Shown here piece after piece: positions 1 through 5,644 of a DNA stretch of 8,500 nucleotides; position 1 is the first letter of the stretch; the number at the start of each line of letters is the position of its first letter. This stretch comes from Methanosarcinaceae archaeon. GTDB taxonomy: Archaea > Halobacteriota > Methanosarcinia > Methanosarcinales > Methanosarcinaceae. Location: NCBI GenBank assembly GCA_016926455.1, contig JAFGOO010000203.1:1-8500 (forward strand), written 5' to 3'. Below the pieces are notes generated by a model that saw only the letters and a program-made list of their open reading frames with translations, searched no databases and was not told where the DNA came from. A program made the translations under genes and the position numbers.

Positions 1-87
1 GGAACGAGGGGAAGGGCTTGTGGACTTGTGAACGATGGTTCAAAGAATGAAGCAAGAAGCTCCATGCGTAAGTGTGGAGTAGTTCAC
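1..87 (+). pseudogene. Remnant C-terminal tail of an IS200/IS605-type TnpB
   Basis: Frame 1 from the window edge reads a short peptide with an 'RACGLVN...SKNEARSS' tail. This resembles the low-complexity 'NACG...' tail that follows the zinc ribbon in archaeal TnpB proteins, and the other tnpB relic in this window also ends with 'NACGVES'. The stretch ends in a hairpin and TAGTTCAC, the same terminus as that relic. Only the last few tens of codons lie inside the window, so I cannot tell whether the copy upstream is intact. The call rests on the shared tail and terminus, not on any catalytic motif. Confidence 0.5.
59..87 (+). repeat. IS200/IS605-type right-end hairpin with TAGTTCAC terminus
   Basis: CTCCA (60-64) pairs with TGGAG (75-79) around a 10-base loop and is followed by TAGTTCAC (80-87). 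The same architecture occurs at 7191-7218, with a different stem but an identical TAGTTCAC. In this family such a subterminal hairpin marks the transposon right end and is also the 3' part of the TnpB guide (omega) RNA scaffold, so bases after 87 would be the guide. It sits 11 bases from the stop codon of the converging metallo-hydrolase gene. Confidence 0.5.
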
Positions 88-98
88 GTATTAGTTCC

Positions 99-755
99 CT
101 ATAATTCCAGAATTGAACCTGCCTCTATCTCCATATGAGCGTCAGGAAATCGTTTCCTAATCTCTTCTTTATGGGCTGTGCAGTGACAGCATGCTATAAG
201 GTCCAAATCTGCCAGCAGGTTGTATTCCGTGGTTCCATGTAACCCCCCAATTATACCAACGACTTTTCCGAATTGTGATGCCACACCCATGATCTCCGTG
301 AGCCCGGGATGGGCACACCCTGTTACAACATATAACCCACTAGAAGAATCTAGTAACATGGACTGTTCTTTCACGTCTTTGCCAAGTTCACCTGTGGTAT
401 ATATGTTATGGCATATATCCTGCCTTCCAATGACTTCAACTAGTCTTGCACGTGTGGAAATCTCATCCTTAAGCCGTTTCGAGAACGAGACTGGGACGTA
501 AACCTCCAAATCATGATTTGCATTCAATAAAGCCGTAAGCCCACCCATGTGGTCCCAGTGCTGGTGGGACAAAACCACCTTATCGACATCTTTTGGTGAT
601 ATTCCAAATGCTTTCAAGTTTTGTAATAGCACACAACCATCCCAGCCAGTATCGAACAGGACGCTGTCATCCCCCGTGGCAATGAAACAAGAGAATCCCC
701 ATCCGCTAATGAAACCCTTTTTTGCTTCATTGTCATATGCAATGCTCAGTTTCAT
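99..755 (-). CDS. Metallo-beta-lactamase-fold hydrolase, COG1237-like
   Basis: This 218-residue protein has the MBL-fold signature H64-x-H66-x-D68-H69 in 'SHQHWDHMGG', an early Asp in 'LFDTGWDG' (D35), a later His in 'TGCAHPG' (H149), and 'GGLHG' (H173). It ends with the 'CCHCTAHK' motif that I associate with the COG1237 group, which includes the archaeal dihydropterin synthase-like protein MJ0301. It is predicted to be a cytoplasmic two-metal hydrolase; the substrate is unknown. A GTG at 764 overlaps the previous stop as GTGA, but I prefer the ATG at 755: it gives the usual family start 'MKLSIAYDN' and has AGTGA just upstream. It is the last gene of the leftward operon. Association with NifX and MinD genes argues for a role in cofactor or metal-cluster chemistry, which is inference. 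Confidence 0.88.
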   Translation of the reverse strand: MKLSIAYDNEAKKGFISGWGFSCFIATGDDSVLFDTGWDGCVLLQNLKAFGISPKDVDKVVLSHQHWDHMGGLTALLNANHDLEVYVPVSFSKRLKDEISTRARLVEVIGRQDICHNIYTTGELGKDVKEQSMLLDSSSGLYVVTGCAHPGLTEIMGVASQFGKVVGIIGGLHGTTEYNLLADLDLIACCHCTAHKEEIRKRFPDAHMEIEAGSILEL

Positions 756-760
756 GTTTG

Positions 761-1330
761 TCACTTTATATCAAATACGTTTTTCAGGTAATAATTGGAA
801 TATATCGCACCCAGTGGATTGTGTGCTAGGACCCGATCCTTCACAGCCAGTGTTGTCACAGGCGCCTCTGAATGCTGCGTGAAAAGAATATCGTGCCCAA
901 TACACAATCCGAGTATGATGTTCATGTCTGTTGTCTCTTTATTCAGCACTAAAGCCTGACCGATCGGGTTGCACGTAGCTTCAAAATTATCTCCACGCAG
1001 TTGTTCTAGACCGTAGCTTTCCTTGCTCAGACCGCATACTTTGCAGCAGACAGAGTATACATCAAAATCCCGTGCAAGTATCTCATGAGTGATCTTTGCT
1101 TCCTTTTCCATACCAATGCAGAAAGCGACACCCAGTTTCTTATATTCCATTCCCTTAGCATACAGGATAAGTTCTTCAAACCTAGTTTTTTTCATATAGT
1201 ACCTGGATTCGATCTGTGACGAAGCCGTCATAGATTCGAGATCTTCCCCTTCATACTTTACATCTGCAGCAACTGTGGTACAATCCTTACCATTTCGGCA
1301 GTTCTTATTCACACATAACGCACATTTCAT
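761..1330 (-). CDS. DUF1847 cysteine-rich, probable metal-binding protein
   Basis: This 189-residue protein is recognised as DUF1847 by its N-terminal 'MKCALC-x4-C-x5-C' cluster (C3, C6, C11, C17) and by the downstream 'FCIGMEKEA', 'CCKVCG' (C95, C96, C99), 'CNPIGQA' (C120) and 'GLCIGHD' (C143) blocks. Ten cysteines in a soluble protein of this size point to a metal or iron-sulfur site. The biochemical role of the family is unknown to me. A GTG at 1339 would add three residues; the ATG at 1330 is preferred because GGTG lies about eight bases upstream and the family typically starts at the first CxxC. It follows the MinD-type gene after a short gap, and its stop lies five bases before the next gene's ATG, so it is part of the same operon. 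Confidence 0.85.
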   Translation of the reverse strand: MKCALCVNKNCRNGKDCTTVAADVKYEGEDLESMTASSQIESRYYMKKTRFEELILYAKGMEYKKLGVAFCIGMEKEAKITHEILARDFDVYSVCCKVCGLSKESYGLEQLRGDNFEATCNPIGQALVLNKETTDMNIILGLCIGHDILFTQHSEAPVTTLAVKDRVLAHNPLGAIYSNYYLKNVFDIK

Positions 1331-1349
1331 TTCGTTCACACCACTAATT

Positions 1350-2258
1350 TTAGGGATTATGCACTATTGGAAGATCCCCGACTCTCTTCCGGGCATGTTC
1401 TGAAAGCCCATCCTTTACATTTTCCCATAGAGATTTTACCCCACTTGAGAACTCACCATCAGAGTACTCAGTAACGGTCTTCTCTTCCATCATTGCCTTT
1501 GTTGGAATATCATCATAAGGCAGCTTTCCCACAACCTCAATCCCTTTATCTTTGCAGTAACTCTCAATACGCTGGCTGTTCTCCTCATTGATATCGTACT
1601 TATTAATGCAAACAACCGCAGGAATTTTAAAATAACCTGCCACTTCCACCACACGCTCCAAGTCATGAATACCTGACAGCGTTGGCTCTGTAACGACCAG
1701 AACCATATCGACACCTGTAATGGATGCGATAACCGAACACCCTGTGCCTGGGGGTCCGTCAATGATGATTATTTCTTTCCCGTATCTTTCTGCAAGCTTC
1801 TTGGCATTGTACCTGACAAGTGTCACAAGTTTCCCGCTTGCCTCTTCTCCGATGCCAAGCCTTGCATGTGCCATCGGGCCAAATCTAGTTGTGGAACTGT
1901 AGGCTTCACCTGCCTTTCTCTCGACCATCCTGATTGCTCCTTCAGGACATACATATTCACAGACCCCACAACCTTCGCATTCATATGGGTCTATCATAAT
2001 CTCGCTGGATATGGAATCAAACCTGCAGGCATCCCTGCATATGCCACATTTTATGCAGAGCGATTGGTCGATTTCAGCCACCTTCAAACCCGTAAACTCA
2101 AAGGTATCAAGTATCTCGGGCTTCAGGATAAGGTGCATGTCAGCAGCATCCACATCACAGTCAGCGATCACAGCATTTTCAGCGAGCGAGGCAAAAGCCG
2201 CCGTAATGGTGGTTTTGCCTGTACCGCCTTTTCCGCTTATGACCGTAAGTTGTTTCAT
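1350..2258 (-). CDS. MinD-superfamily P-loop ATPase with inserted 2x[4Fe-4S] ferredoxin domain (copy 2)
   Basis: The 302-residue protein opens with the deviant Walker A motif of the MinD/Mrp class, GKGGTGKTT (residues 9-17), and has 'IIIIDGPPGTG' (163-173) as the Walker B/switch region. A ferredoxin-like module is inserted at about 64-110 with two CxxCxxCxxxC motifs (C68, C71, C74, C78 and C94, C97, C100, C104), predicted to bind two [4Fe-4S] clusters. This is the COG1149 architecture found in pairs in anaerobes, including next to orange-protein genes. Its ATG overlaps the stop of the preceding paralogue (ATGA), with a strong GAGGTGAA site inside that gene, so the two are translationally coupled. 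The probable role is ATP-dependent, redox-linked handling of a metal-sulfur cluster, inferred from architecture and neighbours. Confidence 0.93.
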   Translation of the reverse strand: MKQLTVISGKGGTGKTTITAAFASLAENAVIADCDVDAADMHLILKPEILDTFEFTGLKVAEIDQSLCIKCGICRDACRFDSISSEIMIDPYECEGCGVCEYVCPEGAIRMVERKAGEAYSSTTRFGPMAHARLGIGEEASGKLVTLVRYNAKKLAERYGKEIIIIDGPPGTGCSVIASITGVDMVLVVTEPTLSGIHDLERVVEVAGYFKIPAVVCINKYDINEENSQRIESYCKDKGIEVVGKLPYDDIPTKAMMEEKTVTEYSDGEFSSGVKSLWENVKDGLSEHARKRVGDLPIVHNP

Positions 2259-3109
2259 ACCTTCACCTCTTCATTTATCACTGACCTGATCATTTCGAAC
2301 ATCTGGACAAAAATCTCCTTCCACTCAGGCATCTTGCTTACGAATGGGATCCCTTCGGAATACAGCCTTGCGATGTTCCTATCATTCGCAATCTTCATCA
2401 GGACCGGAATTCCTTCTTCGATACAATATTGTTCCACCTTCTTATCCCCTATATCCGAGCGGTTGATTATCACTCCAAAGGGTATTCTTAGATTTCTTAC
2501 CACATCGACTGCAAGCTTCAGGTCGTGGAAACCAAATGGTGTGGATTCCGTGACGAGGATGCAGTAGTCCATATCTCCAATGGAGGCTATCACAGGGCAT
2601 GCGGTTCCAGGAGGTGCATCGATTATTGCTGTCTTTTTAATATCAATATGCTTTTGCAGGGCGTGGATGACTGGAGATGCCATAGGTTCTCCGATGTTCA
2701 ACAATCCCCTGTAAAATACCAGATTTCCCGCATCTTCCTTATTTTTTTCTATAATCCCTATGCATCTATTCTCTTCGCTAATCGCTCCCTGTGGGCACAC
2801 AAGAGTACAGCCACCACATCCATGGCAGAGAGCGGGGAAAACCATAATCTTTTTCGGGAGCACAGCGATCGCGTTGTACTGGCAAAACTCAGAACATTTA
2901 CCACAGAAATCACATTTGTTCTTATCCACCACAGGTACAGCGATGTTCACATTTTCCACCTTTTCGAGATCGAATCCAAAAAATAGGTGACAATTAGGCT
3001 CTTCTACATCACAGTCGAACAACTGGACATCTTCAAGTGAAAGTGCCAGGTTGACAGCCACCGTAGTTTTTCCTGTACCACCTTTACCACTTGCGATTGC
3101 AATTTTCAT
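2255..3109 (-). CDS. MinD-superfamily P-loop ATPase with inserted 2x[4Fe-4S] ferredoxin domain (copy 1)
   Basis: This 284-residue paralogue of the following gene has the Walker A GKGGTGKTT near the N terminus (residues 8-16), 'FDCDVEEPN' after it, and 'AIIDAPPGTACPV' (about 161-173). Two CxxCxxCxxxC motifs (C66, C69, C72, C76 and C95, C98, C101, C105) form the inserted ferredoxin module. 'PNCHLFF' at about 38-44 is where the paralogue has 'ADMHLIL', a difference that could separate the partners of the two ATPases. GAGG lies about ten bases upstream of the ATG. The 18-base gap from the transporter gene and the 4-base overlap with the next ATPase place it mid-operon. The two copies probably form a heterodimer or act in sequence; that is inference from the pairing. 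Confidence 0.93.
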   Translation of the reverse strand: MKIAIASGKGGTGKTTVAVNLALSLEDVQLFDCDVEEPNCHLFFGFDLEKVENVNIAVPVVDKNKCDFCGKCSEFCQYNAIAVLPKKIMVFPALCHGCGGCTLVCPQGAISEENRCIGIIEKNKEDAGNLVFYRGLLNIGEPMASPVIHALQKHIDIKKTAIIDAPPGTACPVIASIGDMDYCILVTESTPFGFHDLKLAVDVVRNLRIPFGVIINRSDIGDKKVEQYCIEEGIPVLMKIANDRNIARLYSEGIPFVSKMPEWKEIFVQMFEMIRSVINEEVKV

Positions 3110-3127
3110 ATCTAAATTCCTCTATTT

Positions 3128-4363
3128 TTATTCTGTAGGTTCTGTGATCACATCCAATTCAGGAATGTCGCATACAAGTTGTTCCAAGTCCTGCACAACA
3201 TCTGGCATTTTCAGAATCTTCACAAAACTGTCGTGAAGCACGTGGAAAGGTCCTCCTCCAATCTCACGTACTATCAAAACATTGGTATTCTTGTTTTTCA
3301 GGAATTCCGCAGTTTTTACACCTTTTTTTCTCTCTAGGGAAGCCGAAACGTTTTCCTCTATTTTCCATCTTTTAATTTCATTATTTTTCATTTCAACAAA
3401 TATGTAGTATGGTGCCCTGCCAAAATGACCGGTTGGTTTCGAATGCAGACCATCTTGAGTCATGACCGGAACCGCAACTTTTACAACCTTCATTTTCATG
3501 GGTTTTGCATTGATAACCAGATGTTCCAGATTCTTAACTTCTTTCTTCACTGCTTTTTCGATATCCTTGGACAGCATCTCCACTCTTTTAAGATTAGCTT
3601 CACCTTCTATCTCAACCTCAATTTCCCCAAACACGACTAGCCCGGATTTTCGAAGTTTAATATCTTCAATATTGTTCACACCCGGTATATTTGCCACAGT
3701 CTGCCTTATACCTTCAACAGAATCTTCATCCATCCATGCATCCATTAGTGTTAGTGCCGAGTCCCTAGCAATCCCGATCCCAAGCCTAAATATCATCAGA
3801 GAGATGACCAGCACACCCACACTATCGAGCCATGGTATGCCCACCATTGAACCAACAATGGCAACCACAACAACAAGCGAACTGAACACATCCGTATATG
3901 AATGCATGGCATCTGCGATCAGTGCCTGTGAATCGATATGTTTTCCAATCCTTGCTTTGTAGCGGGAGAGTGCGTATATTGTAAACACTGAAAAAATGGC
4001 TGTGACAAGTGCAAGACCCTGAAGTTCAACTCCAGAAGGGTTTTTAATAGTTGCCAATGCCTGCCGCGCGAGTTGTAATCCAGAAAGGAGAATCAGTATG
4101 GAAACGAAAAGTGCAACAAGGTTCTCTGATTTGTAGTAACCGTACGGGAACTTCTCACCGCTGTGTTTAAGACTAAGTTTGAGCCCTACCCACACTGCAA
4201 GTGATGTGAAGATATCCAGTGAAGTGTGAACTCCATCTGCAATTAGGGCAGCACTTCCAGAGTAAAAACCAACGATGACTTTTAGGGCTGCAAGAAATAC
4301 CAGTACAAAGGTTGAATTCCTTGATGCCTCTGCCCCTATTAGTAAGTTCTCACGTACAGTCAT
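3128..4363 (-). CDS. Cation diffusion facilitator transporter fused to a C-terminal NifX-like domain
   Basis: This 411-residue protein has an N-terminal CDF domain with about six membrane segments (approximately 17-33, 37-63, 81-97, 115-132, 146-170, 176-196). The metal-site motifs are HxxxD in segment 2 (H46, D50, in 'ADGVHTSLD') and HxxxD in segment 5 (H154, D158, in 'ADAMHSYTD'). The cytoplasmic CDF C-terminal domain follows at about 205-287. A further domain at about 295-395 ('VAVPVMTQDGLHSK...GHFGRAPYYIFVE...') is NifX-like, a family known for binding iron-molybdenum-type clusters. Ordinary CDF proteins end near 300 residues, so the extra ~110 residues are a true fusion. It is separated by 6 bases from the NifX gene upstream and lacks an obvious ribosome binding site of its own, so it may depend on coupling. 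The likely role is metal efflux sensed by, or coupled to, a cluster-binding domain; the metal is unknown. Confidence 0.9.
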   Translation of the reverse strand: MTVRENLLIGAEASRNSTFVLVFLAALKVIVGFYSGSAALIADGVHTSLDIFTSLAVWVGLKLSLKHSGEKFPYGYYKSENLVALFVSILILLSGLQLARQALATIKNPSGVELQGLALVTAIFSVFTIYALSRYKARIGKHIDSQALIADAMHSYTDVFSSLVVVVAIVGSMVGIPWLDSVGVLVISLMIFRLGIGIARDSALTLMDAWMDEDSVEGIRQTVANIPGVNNIEDIKLRKSGLVVFGEIEVEIEGEANLKRVEMLSKDIEKAVKKEVKNLEHLVINAKPMKMKVVKVAVPVMTQDGLHSKPTGHFGRAPYYIFVEMKNNEIKRWKIEENVSASLERKKGVKTAEFLKNKNTNVLIVREIGGGPFHVLHDSFVKILKMPDVVQDLEQLVCDIPELDVITEPTE

Positions 4364-4369
4364 TATGCT

Positions 4370-4729
4370 TTAATGATGATGTTCTTGGCATGAGGTTGAT
4401 ATTGTTGCTTCCGGAAGTTCTCCAGCTTCCCATGCGGAGATTGCATCTTGGACTGTTCCTTGTGCATTAATAAACACAGATATTCCGAACCCTTCGAAGA
4501 GCTGCACAGCCCTACCTCCCAGTCCTGAGCAAAGCATGACATCAATTCCTTCTTTGGACAGTAGTTCAGGTGGGAGCCCAACGCCTCCCGTGTGTTCACT
4601 TGTGTTTGGAATCACTTTTACTTCCTTTGTTTCAGTGTCAAAGATCGTATAGGTTGGAACCCTACCAAAATGCTGGCCAACCTCGTCTTTAAGACCACCT
4701 TCTCCCATTGAGGGAATGCATACTTTCAT
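4370..4729 (-). CDS. NifX/dinitrogenase Fe-Mo cofactor biosynthesis-like protein with CxxHHH tail
   Basis: This 119-residue protein has one NifX-like fold: 'GQHFGRVPTYTIFD' (18-31), 'VDVMLCSGLGGRAVQLFEGFGI'-type core (about 62-83) and 'GTVQDAI' (91-97). The family (COG1433) includes NifX, the NafY cofactor-binding domain and the Desulfovibrio orange protein. The open frame extends upstream to 4915 but the added residues overlap the upstream gene and are low-complexity; the ATG at 4729 has a near-perfect GAGGTGAT site. The protein ends 'SCQEHHH', giving a Cys (C114) plus three terminal His that could bind metal; C4 and C67 are also present. It lies 37 bases after the upstream NifX-like gene. 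Confidence 0.9.
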   Translation of the reverse strand: MKVCIPSMGEGGLKDEVGQHFGRVPTYTIFDTETKEVKVIPNTSEHTGGVGLPPELLSKEGIDVMLCSGLGGRAVQLFEGFGISVFINAQGTVQDAISAWEAGELPEATISTSCQEHHH

Positions 4730-4732
4730 TAA

Positions 4733-4740
4733 ATCACCTC
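4733..4740 (-). promoter_or_regulatory. Ribosome binding site fixing the start at 4729
   Basis: On the minus strand GAGGTGAT lies three bases before the ATG at 4729. It matches the archaeal 16S anti-Shine-Dalgarno well and rules out the longer in-frame start at 4915. Confidence 0.75.
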
Positions 4741-4766
4741 TTGATTTTCTTGATATTAAGTTGATT

Positions 4767-5180
4767 CTACGGTCTACGGCGGCCCATACCTTGACCTCCA
4801 CCGCCACCCACTCTTCTTCCCATTCCTGCATGTGCGGGTACTGTCGAACCGGCAGTTTCCTGCAGTGCGCCGTTTTTATACTGTTCGATAGCATTGGCAA
4901 CAGTGCCGTTGGCACCGGTTATAACCTTGATGCCGGCACTCGAGAGGATTGGAAATGCATTTGGGCCAATGCCGCCTGTTAGCAACACTTCAATACCTTT
5001 GTTCACCATTATCTGTGCTGCCTGTATACCAGCACCCCCTGACGCGGATGCAGCCGGGTTATCAAATGCTTCGAATTCCATTGTCTCAGAATCTACAATA
5101 ACAAAATATTGAGCTCTTCCAAAACGTGGGTCTACAGTGCCATCTAAACTCCCAGTAGTAGCAGTTACACATATCTTCAT
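4767..5180 (-). CDS. NifX/dinitrogenase Fe-Mo cofactor biosynthesis-like protein with Gly/Arg-rich tail
   Basis: This 137-residue protein is the first gene of the leftward operon. Residues 1-110 form a NifX-like domain: 'MKICVTATTGSLDGTVDPRFGRAQYFVIVD', 'GGAGIQAAQIMVNKGIEVLLTGGIGPNAFPIL' and 'GANGTVANAIEQYKNG'. The last ~20 residues (117-137) are a His/Met/Gly/Arg-rich tail, vaguely like the small Gly/Met/Arg-rich DUF5320-type proteins often near such genes; it could bind metal or a partner. This copy has the 'GGIGPNAF' loop in canonical form, unlike the other two NifX-like domains here. GGAG lies nine bases before the ATG. It probably binds a metal or metal-sulfur cluster, as the related Desulfovibrio orange protein does. 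There is no nifDK in the window, so a role in nitrogenase itself is not supported. Confidence 0.9.
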   Translation of the reverse strand: MKICVTATTGSLDGTVDPRFGRAQYFVIVDSETMEFEAFDNPAASASGGAGIQAAQIMVNKGIEVLLTGGIGPNAFPILSSAGIKVITGANGTVANAIEQYKNGALQETAGSTVPAHAGMGRRVGGGGGQGMGRRRP

Positions 5181-5202
5181 ATCGTCAAACTCCTTTATTA
5201 AT

Positions 5203-5231
5203 AAATGCCATTTGATCTAGTCATGGCATTT
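5203..5231. promoter_or_regulatory. Perfect 9 bp inverted repeat, candidate operator or leader hairpin
   Basis: AAATGCCAT (5203-5211) and its exact reverse complement ATGGCATTT (5223-5231) are separated by 11 bases. The centre-to-centre distance of about two helical turns (20 bp) suits a dimeric regulator. It lies 23-51 bases upstream of the first leftward gene, downstream of the AT-rich promoter core in that direction, so it could be a repressor site or a 5' leader hairpin. The divergently encoded DUF134 protein is the natural candidate to bind it; that is inference. Confidence 0.5.
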
Positions 5232-5256
5232 CTAGTTAATTATACACATAAGAGAA

Positions 5257-5290
5257 GAAATATATAAATATTACCAGAAACTTTTATATA
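5257..5290. promoter_or_regulatory. Shared divergent promoter core with TATA-like boxes
   Basis: The run around 5257-5271 contains AAATATATAAATA, an archaeal TATA-like box on the plus strand that would place transcription start near 5290 and leave room for the GAGGG site at 5304-5308 of the DUF134 gene. Its reverse complement (TATTTATATATTT) can equally act leftward, with start around 5235 before the NifX-like gene. A second box, TTTATATA at 5283-5290, is too close to the DUF134 start to allow its ribosome site to be transcribed. Position and composition are seen; start sites are estimates. Confidence 0.45.
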
Positions 5291-5314
5291 TTTACTTTCA
5301 TATGAGGGTTTATT

Positions 5315-5644
5315 ATGAACTGCCGAGGACGACCAAAATGCCCGAGACATATTGGATATGCACCTCAAGTAACCTATTTTAAACCAACAGGTATTCCCAT
5401 GTCGCAATTAGAGGTAGTTTCAATTGCCATCGAAGAACTGGAATCTTTAAGACTGGTGGATCTTGAAGGATTGCAGCAGGAAGAGGCTGCATTCCAGATG
5501 GGTATTTCAAGAAGGGCATTTTGGGAGGACCTTCAGAGTGCAAGAAGAAAAGTATCTTTTGCGTTGACAACCGGAAGGGCAATAAAGATTAAAGGAAACG
5601 TTAACTCAGATCAACCTGATCAAAAACAAGGAGATTACAAATGA
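5315..5644 (+). CDS. DUF134 family predicted DNA-binding protein
   Basis: This 109-residue protein begins 'MNCRGRPKCPRHIGYAP', the arginine/proline/cysteine N terminus typical of DUF134 (COG1342). A helix-turn-helix of sigma-region-4 type follows at about 53-84 ('LQQEEAAFQMGISRRAFWEDLQSARRKVSFAL'-like; acidic 'QQEEAA' helix, turn at 'MGIS', recognition helix with RRAFWEDL). It has a GAGGG ribosome site seven bases upstream. Its TGA overlaps the ATG of the mrp-like gene by four bases. It is divergent from the NifX/MinD operon and next to an inverted repeat, so it is the likely local regulator. The N-terminal cysteines (C3, C9) could make it metal- or redox-responsive, which is inference. Confidence 0.92.
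   Translation: MNCRGRPKCPRHIGYAPQVTYFKPTGIPMSQLEVVSIAIEELESLRLVDLEGLQQEEAAFQMGISRRAFWEDLQSARRKVSFALTTGRAIKIKGNVNSDQPDQKQGDYK

Noticed and set aside
1866..2567. 233-codon plus-strand open frame opposite the two MinD-type genes
   Set aside because: It is a shadow of two well-supported ATPase genes; the composition is not protein-like and it has no family match.
4363..4599. 78-codon minus-strand frame overlapping the 119-residue NifX-like gene
   Set aside because: It is out of frame with the supported NifX-like protein over its whole length and has no motif.
4730..4915. N-terminal extension of the 119-residue NifX-like protein to 4915
   Set aside because: It overlaps the upstream gene in another frame, encodes low-complexity sequence, and the strong ribosome site sits before the ATG at 4729.
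3128..5180. Interpretation as a nitrogenase accessory (nifX/nifB) cluster
   Set aside because: No nifH, D, K, E, N or B is present, and the MinD, Mrp and DUF134 context fits the orange-protein type of locus better.
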